A DNA stretch of 10,805 bases from an uncultured Oscillospiraceae bacterium (GCA_944385265.1 CALWWO010000005.1:1-10805); one strand, 5' to 3'; positions 1-7,800 are shown, numbered from the stretch's first letter. Notes: generated from the sequence alone by a model not told the origin. Numbers and translations are program-made.

Positions 1-9
1 ACGCCGTAA

Positions 10-126
10 ACTGAGGACAGCAAAAAGGCGCTGAACATAAAATATGACCTGGAGATGGAAGAAATACCGGTAAATGCTGCGAGAGCGTTTATCAGGGACT
101 TCGCGTTAAAGAGACTCGAGAAATAA
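10..126 (+). other. 3' end of an unidentified reading frame
   Basis: This frame is open for 38 codons and ends in TAA at 124-126, and a strong terminator begins 20 bp later, which is what the end of a gene looks like. The encoded stretch is charged and helical in character and ends ALKRLEK. The same frame has a TAA at 7-9 and no credible start codon with a ribosome binding site after it; the only ATG (55-57) would give 23 residues. The adjacent frame (from base 2) is open until a TGA at 32-34, so one missing base in the A-run at 22-26 would join the two frames into a continuous C-terminus. It may therefore be a frameshifted gene, a sequencing indel, or chance. I do not recognise the protein. 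It does not look like the C-terminus of an OmpR/KdpE-type regulator. Confidence 0.3.
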
Positions 127-146
127 AAGTTAAAATCAGCGATGTC

Positions 147-177
147 AAAAAGCCCGTGTAATATACACGGGCTTTTT
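147..177 (+). terminator. Intrinsic terminator upstream of the kinase gene
   Basis: A perfect 14-bp inverted repeat (147-160 with 164-177) has a 3-nt ATA loop. The core arm is AGCCCGTGTA, flanked by five As on the left and five Ts on the right. The T-run follows the GC-rich stem directly, as in a classic rho-independent terminator, and the symmetry means it could work in both directions. It isolates the kinase gene from whatever lies upstream. Confidence 0.9.
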
Positions 178-224
178 CAGGTCTAAATATTTAGCGGTAT
201 CTTTACTGTTAAAGGAAGCGGCTG

Positions 225-235
225 TGTGGTAAACT
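225..235 (+). promoter_or_regulatory. Putative extended -10 promoter of the kinase gene
   Basis: TGTGGTAAACT fits the Gram-positive extended -10 pattern TRTGn followed by a -10 hexamer (TAAACT, 4 of 6 matches to TATAAT). No good -35 is present; 17 bp upstream lies only TGTTAA (207-212), which is acceptable for an extended -10 promoter. Transcription would start near 242, just before the ribosome binding site at 259-263. TAAACT is repeated ten bases further on (240-245). The same 11-mer sits at the proBA promoter on the other strand. Confidence 0.45.
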
Positions 236-258
236 GTGATAAACTAAATGATTAAGTT

Positions 259-263
259 GGAGG
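259..263 (+). promoter_or_regulatory. Ribosome binding site fixing the kinase start
   Basis: GGAGG lies 5 nt before the ATG at 269. The earlier in-frame ATG at 248 has no such sequence and would fall only a few bases after the predicted transcription start, so 269 is preferred. Confidence 0.75.
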
Positions 264-268
264 CTGGA

Positions 269-1342
269 ATGGGCAAAGCGAAAAAACTATCTACAGAAAA
301 GCTAGCGGTATCGTTAAAAGATGCGGCGATAACGGTCGCCCTCATAGTGGCGGCGTTTATAATATGCGCGCTTTTGCGCTTCGCCGCGGAAGGAGACGTA
401 TACGTCCCGCTGATCTTTGTCTTGGCAGTAGTTATCATATCAAGACTCACAAATGGGTATTTTTGGGGCGTGATAGCGTCGTTCGCCGCCGTTTTTGGGG
501 TCAATTACGCTTTTACATATCCGTATTTTGAGTTTAATTTTACCATATCGGGCTATCCGCTTACATTTATCACAATGCTCGCCGTATCTATTATAATGAG
601 CACGATGACGACGCAGGTCAAGCGGCACGAGCAAATAAAGGCGCAGAGCGAGAGGGAAATGATGAGGGCAAACTTGCTGCGAGCCATATCGCACGATCTG
701 CGTACGCCGTTGACGTCGATAATAGGCTCGGCTTCGGCGATAATAGATAATGACGACCATTTGAGCAGTCAGCAGAGAAAAGAGCTTTTAAACGGCGTAA
801 AAGAAGAGGCACAGTGGCTTATAAGAATGGTTGAAAATCTTCTCAGTATAACGCATATAAATGGAGAGACGTACGCTTTAAACAAAAAGCCGGAGGCTGT
901 AGAAGAAATACTTGGAGAAGCAGTTCAAAAGTTTAAAAAGCAGTTTGAGGATATAGAACTTGCAGTGAACATCCCTGATGAAGTGTTTTTTGTCCCTATG
1001 GATGCGATGCTGATAGAGCAGGTACTGACAAATTTGCTGCATAACGCGGCAGAACATGGAAAGACCACCACGAAGATAGACGTTTCGGTGCGCCGTGAAA
1101 AAGAATGGGCTTCTTTTTCCGTATCCGACAATGGGTCAGGGATAGACGAGAATAAGCTGGCTGCGATTTTCGACGGGAACCTTCACGGAGCGGAAAATCG
1201 TAAAACCTCAGATTATACACGCAATATGGGGATCGGGCTTTCCGTATGCAGGACGATCGTGGAGGCTCACGGAGGGAGCATGTATGCGGAAAATCTTCCA
1301 TTTGGAGGGGCAAAATTCTGCTTTAAGCTGCCGCTTGAATAA
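269..1342 (+). CDS. KdpD-like membrane sensor histidine kinase (DUF4118 type)
   Basis: This is an inner-membrane sensor kinase that should autophosphorylate a histidine and pass the phosphate to a response regulator. The chosen ATG gives 357 aa. Four hydrophobic segments (about residues 19-38, 44-60, 64-83 and 97-113) are arranged like the DUF4118 membrane domain of KdpD. A HisKA domain follows with SHDLRTPL, whose H142 is the phosphoacceptor. The ATPase domain shows the N box NLLHNAAEH (255-263), G1 DNGSGID (287-293) and G2 MGIGLSVC (320-327). The whole KdpD N-terminal region (KdpD/Usp domains, which make the full protein about 900 aa) is absent, so this is the short stand-alone form common in Clostridia. 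KdpD relatives sense potassium or turgor, but without the Usp part and without kdp/trk genes beside it the signal here is unknown. No response regulator is adjacent: the next gene is convergent and the upstream fragment is not regulator-like. The family is secure; the signal is not. Confidence 0.9.
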   Translation: MGKAKKLSTEKLAVSLKDAAITVALIVAAFIICALLRFAAEGDVYVPLIFVLAVVIISRLTNGYFWGVIASFAAVFGVNYAFTYPYFEFNFTISGYPLTFITMLAVSIIMSTMTTQVKRHEQIKAQSEREMMRANLLRAISHDLRTPLTSIIGSASAIIDNDDHLSSQQRKELLNGVKEEAQWLIRMVENLLSITHINGETYALNKKPEAVEEILGEAVQKFKKQFEDIELAVNIPDEVFFVPMDAMLIEQVLTNLLHNAAEHGKTTTKIDVSVRREKEWASFSVSDNGSGIDENKLAAIFDGNLHGAENRKTSDYTRNMGIGLSVCRTIVEAHGGSMYAENLPFGGAKFCFKLPLE

Positions 1343-1400
1343 CGTGTTGGGCATATATTGACCGAGATGCAGGCGCAGAGTTTACTAAACAATGAAAACA

Positions 1401-1438
1401 GCGGCATACCAAACTTTTGGTATGCCGCCGTTTGTTTT
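1401..1438. terminator. Bidirectional terminator between the kinase gene and proA
   Basis: A 12-bp perfect stem (1401-1412 with 1417-1428, arm GCGGCATACCAA) has a 4-nt loop. On the plus strand it is followed by CGTTTGTTTT; on the minus strand it is followed by TGTTTTCATTGTTT. Both flanks are T-rich in their own direction, so it can end the kinase transcript and the convergent proBA transcript. Confidence 0.88.
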
Positions 1439-1502
1439 ATAAGCGCTGTACACGATATCGCGCCGGCTGATACGGTACCGGCTGCCTGATAAGGCAATGG
1501 AA

Positions 1503-2759
1503 CTACCTTATCTGACCGTTTCCATGGACAATATATTTATATGTCGTGAGCTCAGAAAGTCCCATGGGACCGCGTGCATGCAGCTTCTGGGTCGATATGC
1601 CCATTTCGCAGCCGAGCCCGTACTCTCCGCCGTCTGTAAAGCGGGTGGAGGCGTTGACGTATACAGCGGCGCTGTCTACCATAGATGTAAAAAGACGCGC
1701 GTTTTCGTCGCTTTTTGTTATGATGCTCTCGCTGTGACCCGTAGAGTGTGCGGCGATATGGTCGATAGCCTCGTTCACGTCTGATACGATTTTGAAAGCC
1801 ATGATATAGTCAAGAAATTCCGTGTCAAAATCAGAGCTTGACGCCGGTATTGCCGGTATGATGCGGCGCACAGCATTATCCGCCCTTATCTCAACAGGTG
1901 TAAGACCGCGTTTTTCACGCGAGGTGACAAGAGCATCGTAAAGCTTTGGCAAAACATCCGGAGCTATTTTTTCATTTATAAGGCACACCTCGGCGGCGTT
2001 GCAGACGGAGGGGCGGCTTGTTTTTGCGTTGTCGGCGATTTTTACAGCCATATCGATATCGGCTGATTCATCGATATATATATGGCATATTCCGGTGCCT
2101 GTTTCGATACACGGCACCTTAGCGTTTTCAACGCAGGTTTTTATAAGTCCTGCGCTTCCGCGAGGGATAAGCAGATCGATGTATCCAACGCCTGTCATAA
2201 GTTCCATAGAGCTCGCCCTGCTGGTATCCTCGACTAGCTGGACGACGTCGGCGGGAAAGCCGGCGGCTGTAAGACCGGAGCGCATTGCCTCGACAATAGC
2301 GTGGGCAGAGCGCCAAGCCTCTTTACCGCTGCGCAGGATACATGCGTTTCCTGATTTAACAGACAGCACGGCGGCGTCTGCCGTAACGTTTGGGCGGCTT
2401 TCGTAGATGATGGCGATAACTCCCATAGGGACGGCAGTTTTTTCTATGATGAGACCGTTTTTATGGACTGTCCTTGAAAGGATCTTGCCGACGGGGTCGT
2501 CAAGACCGGCGACGCAGCGTATACTGTCAGCCATGTCGCTGATACGTTTTTCGTTGAGCAAAAGCCGGTCGATCATAGTGGGGGAGATAACGCCGCGCGC
2601 GGCTTTAACGTCTTTTTCGTTTTCAGATAATATTTCTGATGAATTAGCTGTGATAGCGTCAGCCATGGCAAGCAGAGCGGCGTTTTTTTGCTCGGAAGAT
2701 ACCGTACGTAAAAATGGCGCTGCGGCTTTGGCTTTTTGCATGATTTCAAGTGTAGTCAT
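1503..2759 (-). CDS. proA: Glutamate-5-semialdehyde dehydrogenase (gamma-glutamyl phosphate reductase)
   Basis: This cytosolic enzyme performs the second step of proline synthesis: NADPH-dependent reduction of gamma-glutamyl phosphate to glutamate-5-semialdehyde, which cyclises to pyrroline-5-carboxylate. Its 418 aa match the family length (417 in E. coli). Visible motifs are the N-terminal cofactor-domain stretch GVIAIIYESRPNV (113-125), the catalytic thiol region RPSVCNAAE with Cys253, the signature HIAAHSTGHSESI (334-346), and the conserved C-terminal block RFTDGGEYGLG (373-383) with HARGPMGL (394-401). The start is secure. Its ATG overlaps the proB stop by one base (TAATG), and AGGAGG lies 7-8 nt upstream within the last proB codons (2768-2773), so translation is probably coupled to proB. 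The final enzyme, proC, is not in the window. The gene looks intact. Confidence 0.97.
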   Translation of the reverse strand: MTTLEIMQKAKAAAPFLRTVSSEQKNAALLAMADAITANSSEILSENEKDVKAARGVISPTMIDRLLLNEKRISDMADSIRCVAGLDDPVGKILSRTVHKNGLIIEKTAVPMGVIAIIYESRPNVTADAAVLSVKSGNACILRSGKEAWRSAHAIVEAMRSGLTAAGFPADVVQLVEDTSRASSMELMTGVGYIDLLIPRGSAGLIKTCVENAKVPCIETGTGICHIYIDESADIDMAVKIADNAKTSRPSVCNAAEVCLINEKIAPDVLPKLYDALVTSREKRGLTPVEIRADNAVRRIIPAIPASSSDFDTEFLDYIMAFKIVSDVNEAIDHIAAHSTGHSESIITKSDENARLFTSMVDSAAVYVNASTRFTDGGEYGLGCEMGISTQKLHARGPMGLSELTTYKYIVHGNGQIR

Positions 2760-3532
2760 TATTTAGTCCTCCTGGCGATAAATCTTGTCCCGACGCGCTT
2801 ACCCCCGGCAATGTCATATAGAATATGCGGATTTTCGCCGTTGGCGATCACCATGTCGGTGCCTGCGTCCATCACTATTTTAGCGGCTTGCAGCTTCGTA
2901 GCCATTCCGCCTGTTCCAAACTCAGATCCCTTGCCGCCGGCAAGGGCGATGATGTCATCGGTAATTTCATGTATCTCAGGTATCATCTCGGCACTCGGAT
3001 CGATATGCGGATCAGCGGTGTACAGACCGTTTATATCCGATAAAAGAATTAGCAGGTCGGCGTCAATATTAGCGGCGATAATAGCCGAAAGTGTGTCGTT
3101 GTCGCCGATGACGATCTCCTCAGTGGCAACGGTATCGTTTTCGTTGATGATCGGCAGCGCGCCGAGCTCCAGCAAACGGAAGATAGTGTTGTGAAAATTC
3201 TGACGCCGTTTTGGATGGGTAAGATCGCCGCCGGTGAGCAAAATCTGCGCGACAGTGTGATTATACTCGGAAAAGAGCTTGTCATAAACATACATAAGCT
3301 CGCACTGACCGACGGCGGCGGCAGCTTGCTTCGTCGGTATATCGCACGGGCGTTTTTTTAAAGAAAGCTTCCCAACACCCATACTGATGGCGCCGGAGGA
3401 TACTATGATTATCTCGTGCCCGCTGTTTTTAAGATCGCTTATAACGCGGCAGAGATTTTCAACGCGGCGTATGTTCAAGCGACCGGTGGGATGGGCAAGA
3501 GTAGAAGAGCCAATTTTAATAACGATTCTCAT
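2759..3532 (-). CDS. proB: Glutamate 5-kinase, short form without PUA domain
   Basis: ProB phosphorylates the gamma-carboxyl of glutamate with ATP; this is the first and usually proline-feedback-controlled step of proline synthesis. The product is handed to ProA, encoded just downstream. Amino-acid-kinase motifs are present: VIKIGSSTL (4-12), VSSGAISMG (44-52), NENDTV (130-135), the nucleotide-site stretch SDINGLYTADP (165-175) and GTGGMATKL (206-214). I start at the ATG at 3532 (257 aa) because the protein then opens MRIVIKIGSS as in the family and GGAG stands 8 nt upstream. A frame extension to 3586 would add 18 residues crossing the predicted promoter. The protein ends straight after the kinase domain, so the roughly 100-residue C-terminal PUA domain of E. 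coli ProB (367 aa) is missing. Short ProBs are known in other bacteria, so this is probably natural, not truncation. The stop overlaps the proA start. Confidence 0.96.
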   Translation of the reverse strand: MRIVIKIGSSTLAHPTGRLNIRRVENLCRVISDLKNSGHEIIIVSSGAISMGVGKLSLKKRPCDIPTKQAAAAVGQCELMYVYDKLFSEYNHTVAQILLTGGDLTHPKRRQNFHNTIFRLLELGALPIINENDTVATEEIVIGDNDTLSAIIAANIDADLLILLSDINGLYTADPHIDPSAEMIPEIHEITDDIIALAGGKGSEFGTGGMATKLQAAKIVMDAGTDMVIANGENPHILYDIAGGKRVGTRFIARRTK

Positions 3533-3540
3533 AAATAACG

Positions 3541-3544
3541 CTCC
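3541..3544 (-). promoter_or_regulatory. Ribosome binding site fixing the proB start
   Basis: On the minus strand GGAG lies 8 nt before the ATG at 3530-3532. It supports the shorter proB start, whose N-terminus matches the family, over the upstream in-frame ATG at 3586. Confidence 0.7.
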
Positions 3545-3576
3545 AAACAAGCAAATTGATATTGTTAATAAGCTAA

Positions 3577-3605
3577 AGTTTACCACAAAATCAGGTTTGT
3601 GTCTA
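3577..3605 (-). promoter_or_regulatory. Predicted proBA promoter with inverted repeat in the spacer
   Basis: Read on the minus strand, TAGACA (3605-3600, 5 of 6 to TTGACA) is followed after exactly 17 bp by TAAACT (3582-3577), which has an extended TGTGG preceding it. Transcription would begin near 3570, leaving a leader of about 38 nt. That is too short for a T-box or other large riboswitch. An inverted repeat CACAAA-N6-TTTGTG (3584-3601) fills the spacer and touches the -35, a possible repressor site. Confidence 0.65.
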
Positions 3606-3661
3606 TATCGTCAGAGGATTCTAAAACCGTATAAAAATGCGTTGCTTTGCGGCAAAAAATA

Positions 3662-3690
3662 TTGTAAAAGACAGTGCTGTCTGATAAAAT
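3662..3690 (+). promoter_or_regulatory. Predicted ddh promoter with inverted repeat in the spacer
   Basis: TTGTAA (3662-3667), a 17-bp spacer and TAAAAT (3685-3690) form a good sigma-A-type promoter, with TG one base before the -10 (3682-3683). Transcription would start near 3697, about 24 nt before the ddh ATG. The short inverted repeat GACAG-TG-CTGTC (3670-3681) occupies the spacer and could be an operator; no regulator is identified. Confidence 0.65.
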
Positions 3691-3720
3691 ATAAAAAATC
3701 AAATATACTAGGAGGCAAAA

Positions 3721-4707
3721 ATGAGCACAAAAGTAGCAATTTATGGATACGGCAATCTTGGTAAGGGCGTTGAGTGCGCCATAAAGCAAAATGACGATAT
3801 GGAGCTTTTCGGCATATTTACCCGCAGAGATCCAGCCGCTGTAAAGCCTTTGGGAAATGACGCAAAGGTGTATAAAGCCGAAGATATCTTTAATTTTAAA
3901 AATGAGATCGACGTGGTAATTATCTGCGGCGGCAGCGCAACTGATCTTCCGGAGATGACGCCGATGCTTGCAGAGCATTTCAATGTTATCGACAGCTTTG
4001 ATACGCACGCAAATATACCGCAGCATTTCGCAAATACCGACGCGGCTGCAAAACGCGGCGCGAAAACTGCAGTTATATCGGTCGGCTGGGATCCGGGCAT
4101 GTTCTCTCTCAACAGGGCTTTTGCAAACGCCATCCTGCCAAGCGGCAGCGATTACACATTTTGGGGAGAGGGAGTAAGCCAGGGGCATTCAGACGCGATA
4201 CGCAGGATAGACGGCGTGGCTGACGCAAGACAGTACACGATACCGGTTCCTGAAGCTCTGGAGAGAGTAAGAAACGGAGAAAATCCCGAGCTTACGACAA
4301 GAGAAAAGCATACGCGCCGCTGCTTTGTTGTCCTGAAAGAGGGCGCAGATGAAAATAAGGTCAGAGAAGAGATAGTGACGATGCCGAACTATTTTGCCGA
4401 TTACGATACCGAGGTGTATTTCATCACGGCAGAGGAGATGGCGCGCGATCATTCAAATCTCCAGCACGGTGGCTTCGTTATCAGAACGGGAAAGACTGGT
4501 TGGAACAACGAGCATAACCATGTGATAGAGTACAGCCTCAAGCTTGAATCTAATCCGGAATTTACTGCGTCAGTCCTTGCGGCGTATGCAAGAGCAGCCG
4601 TAAGGCTGTGTGCAAAAGGCGATACAGGCTGCAAGACGGTGTTTGACATTGCTCCGGCAGAGCTTATGAAAATAACTCCGGCTGAAATGCGCGCACATAT
4701 GCTGTAA
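3721..4707 (+). CDS. ddh: meso-Diaminopimelate D-dehydrogenase
   Basis: Ddh (EC 1.4.1.16) reversibly aminates L-2-amino-6-oxopimelate (open form of tetrahydrodipicolinate) with ammonia and NADPH to meso-DAP. It thus bypasses the acylated dapD/E-type or dapL routes to peptidoglycan and lysine. The length of 328 aa fits the family. Visible are the Rossmann loop GYGNLGKG (9-16), FTRR (33-36) at the NADP-phosphate position, CGGSATD (69-75), DSFDTH (91-96), the active-site block SVGWDPGMFS (120-129) with Asp124, WGEGVSQGHSDA (148-159), and KHTRRCFVV (196-204). These match what is known for the Corynebacterium glutamicum enzyme. AGGAGG lies 5 nt before the ATG (3710-3715) and fixes the start. It is a single-gene unit, divergent from proB and closed by hairpins downstream. 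No other dap or lysine gene is in the window. Confidence 0.96.
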   Translation: MSTKVAIYGYGNLGKGVECAIKQNDDMELFGIFTRRDPAAVKPLGNDAKVYKAEDIFNFKNEIDVVIICGGSATDLPEMTPMLAEHFNVIDSFDTHANIPQHFANTDAAAKRGAKTAVISVGWDPGMFSLNRAFANAILPSGSDYTFWGEGVSQGHSDAIRRIDGVADARQYTIPVPEALERVRNGENPELTTREKHTRRCFVVLKEGADENKVREEIVTMPNYFADYDTEVYFITAEEMARDHSNLQHGGFVIRTGKTGWNNEHNHVIEYSLKLESNPEFTASVLAAYARAAVRLCAKGDTGCKTVFDIAPAELMKITPAEMRAHML

Positions 4708-4732
4708 AGTAAAACTATACAGTACATATAAG

Positions 4733-4767
4733 AGGGCATACCGAAAGCTGCGGTATGCCCTTAAAAA
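4733..4767 (+). terminator. Terminator hairpin after ddh
   Basis: An 11-bp stem (4733-4743 with 4751-4761, arm AGGGCATACCG) has a 7-nt loop and begins 25 bp after the ddh stop. The tail is TTAAAAAATTTTT, so the T-run is not directly attached to the stem, which weakens the call. Its core GGCATACC/GGTATGCC is the same as in the terminator at 1401-1428. Confidence 0.7.
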
Positions 4768-4805
4768 ATTTTTAAATAAATCAATATGCAGGTGTATGAG
4801 CAAAC

Positions 4806-4840
4806 CCCCAAAGGCGTATAGCCTTTGGGGTGATGTTTTT
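4806..4840. terminator. Second hairpin between ddh and carB, likely bidirectional
   Basis: A perfect 10-bp stem CCCCAAAGGC/GCCTTTGGGG (4806-4815 with 4821-4830) has a 5-nt GTATA loop. On the plus strand it is followed by TGATGTTTTT, on the minus strand by GTTTGC. It lies 49 bp beyond the carB stop and is the best candidate to end the gltBD-carAB transcript, and it is also a backup for ddh. The minus-strand T tract is short, so termination there may be incomplete. Confidence 0.7.
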
Positions 4841-4888
4841 ATGCGCTTTATTGCGGCAAATACGCAGAGGCAAAAAGCTTTGTCGGCG

Positions 4889-7800
4889 CTATGCGTCGAT
4901 AGTCGAAATACCGGGTATAATATCCTCAAGTACCTCAAGCAGGATTCGCACAGTATCAAGAGAGGTGAACATTGTGATACCGTTTTCAACAGCGCAGCGC
5001 CTTATTATAACGCCGTCATCGTAATGGATGCCGGAGAATATCGCGCGGGTATTGAGGATATAGTCGATATTTCCGGATTGTATAGCGTCTAAGATATCAG
5101 TGCTGCCCTCGCTTATTTTGCCGAGCGTATGCGTACGTATGCCGTGCTTCTTGAGAAATTCGGCGGTAGCCGTCGTTGCTTCGATATTAAAGCCAAGCTG
5201 GTAAAAGCGGCGGACAAGCGGCAGAGCTTCAGGTTTATCCTCGTCTGCGAGCGTTACAAGAACAGTACCGGACTGGCTGAGGCGTATGCCTGACGCCTGG
5301 AGCGCCTTATACAGCGCACGGTTGAGTTGATCGTCGTATCCGATAGCCTCGCCGGTAGATTTCATCTCAGGCGAGAGATATGCATCCATTCCGTGGAGCT
5401 TTGAGAAGGAAAAGACAGGGACTTTGACATACCACCGCTTGCTCTCGGGGAGTACAAGGTCCGTGATACCCTGATCGCGCAGCGATTTGCCTAATACCAC
5501 AAGCGTTGCGATATCGGCAAGGCTGCAATTTGTGGACTTCGACAGGAAAGGTACGCTCCGTGAACTGCGCGGATTGACCTCGATAATGTACACGTCTTCA
5601 TTTGCGTCTACTATAAACTGTATGTTGAACAGACCAACGATACCGATGCCGATGCCGAGTTTCTGCGTGTACTCTATAATAGTATTTTTCACCTTTTGGG
5701 AAATAGAGTAGGGGGGATAGACGCTCATGCTGTCGCCGGAGTGGACGCCTGTTCTCTCGACAAGCTCCATGATACCGGGGACAAAAACGTCTTTTCCGTC
5801 GCATATAGCGTCGACCTCGACCTCTTTGCCGATGATATACTTATCAATAAGCACCGGCTTATCGACGTCGACCTCAACGGCGCTTTTGAGATAATGCTGG
5901 AGCATGGCTTCGTTTGCGACGATCTCCATAGCGCGTCCTCCGAGGACAAAGCTTGGACGGATAAGAACGGGATAACCGATATCGGCGGCGACTCTGATGC
6001 CCTCCTCGACGCTTGTGACGGCCATGCCGCGCGGTCTCGGTATATTTAGCTCGCTTAGAACTTGTTCGAATGCGTCGCGGTTTTCTGCCTTTTCTATGGC
6101 GTCGCAGCTTGTGCCGATGATTTTGACTCCGCGCTCATTCAGGGCGGCGGCGAGATTTATCGCCGTCTGTCCGCCGAGAGACGCGATTACGCCGTCGGGC
6201 TTTTCAAGCATGACGATATTCATAACGTCCTCAACGGTAAGCGGTTCGAAATACAGTTTGTCGGCGGTTGTATAATCGGTCGAAACAGTCTCCGGATTGT
6301 TGTTTATGATTATCGCCTCATAGCCCGCCTCCTTGATGGTGCGGACGGCGTGGACAGTTGAGTAATCGAATTCAACGCCCTGTCCTATGCGGATAGGACC
6401 GGAGCCAAGAACTATCACTTTTTTCTTGTCGAGGACTACAGACTCGTTTTCATCCTCATACGTAGAGTAGAAATAGGGGACATAACTTTCAAACTCGCTT
6501 GCACATGTGTCGATCATTTTATAGACAGGGAAGAGCCGAAGCTTGCAGCGTAGATTGAACACGTCTATTTCCTTCATATCCCACATTTCGGCGATGTAGG
6601 AATCGGAGATGCCCATTTTCTTTGCTTCGCGGAGCAGATGGATATCGCCGATATTTTGCTCCATCTCTTTTTCAAAATCGACTATTTTTTTGATCTTATC
6701 AAGAAAGAACATGTCGATCTGAGTGATATTGCATATCCTTGAATGATCGACTCCCAGCCACATAAGCTGAGATATGGCATAGATTCTGTCGTCTGTCCCC
6801 TCGGCGACATATTTGAGCAAATCGTCCACAGACATGTTTTCACTGTCAAATTTTGCCATATGCAGATGCATAACGCCGATCTCCAAAGAGCGGATAGCTT
6901 TAAGCAGACTCTCTTCAAATGTCCTGCCGACTGCCATGACCTCGCCGGTGGCTTTCATCTGCGTTGAAAGCGTATTAGCCGCCGTTGTGAATTTATCGAA
7001 CGGGAAGCGCGGCATTTTAGTCACAACATAATCAAGCGTCGGCTCAAAAGCGGCGCAGGTATTTGCAAGCGGTATCTCGTCAAGATGTAAACCGACAGCA
7101 ATTTTAGCCGATACGCGCGCGATAGGGTAGCCGCTGGCTTTTGAAGCGAGCGCTGATGAGCGCGACACGCGCGGGTTGACCTCTATGACGTAATATTGAA
7201 GCGACTGCGGATCGAGCGCAAACTGGACGTTGCAGCCGCCTTCGATCTCAAGTGCGCGGATAATACGCAGCGCGCTGTCGCGCAGCATATGGTATTCCTT
7301 GTTTGTAAGAGTCTGGCTCGGTGCAACGACGATACTGTCGCCCGTATGGATACCGACTGGGTCGAGATTTTCCATATTGCATATGGTAATGGCAGTGTCG
7401 TTTGCGTCGCGCATGACCTCATACTCGATCTCTTTATAGCCCTTGACGCTCTTTTCAACCAAAACCTGATGGACAGGGGAGAGCTTGAGCGCGTTTTTTG
7501 CGACCTCGCGCAGTTCTTCCTCGTTTTCAGCAAAGCCGCCGCCCGTGCCGCCGAGAGTAAATGCGGGACGGAGCACAACGGGGTATCCGATGGTATCGGC
7601 AGCGGAGACAGCTTCTTCGATACTATAGGTTATCTGGGAAGGTATGACCGGCTCGCCAAGGGAGGTGCACAGCTCTTTAAACAGCTCGCGGTCCTCCGCT
7701 GTTTCTATACTCTGCACTTTCGTTCCGAGAAGCTCGATCTCGCAGGCGTCGAGAACACCGTTTTTATAGAGTTGTATGGCGAGATTAAGCCCGGTCTGCC

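Noticed and set aside
248..268. Kinase start at the first in-frame ATG (248)
   Set aside because: There is no Shine-Dalgarno before it, whereas GGAGG lies 5 nt before the ATG at 269.
1462..1496. Small inverted repeats (GCCGG/CCGGC at 1462-1482 and TGCCT/AGGCA at 1483-1496) after proA
   Set aside because: The arms are only 5 bp with no T tract; the strong terminator at 1401-1438 already explains termination.
3533..3576. T-box or proline riboswitch in the proBA leader
   Set aside because: The predicted leader is only about 38 nt and has no T-box sequence or terminator/antiterminator pair.
3533..3586. An 18-residue N-terminal extension of proB starting at the ATG at 3586
   Set aside because: It lacks a ribosome binding site, runs across the predicted promoter, and the family-typical N-terminus begins at the ATG at 3532 with GGAG upstream.
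3580..4188. Minus-strand frame of 202 codons opposite ddh and its promoter
   Set aside because: It overlaps the conserved ddh coding region and both divergent promoters; no family resemblance was seen.
4796..5092. Plus-strand small frame starting between the hairpin after ddh and carB
   Set aside because: It crosses the 4806-4830 hairpin and then runs antisense through the carB C-terminus; there is no ribosome binding site.
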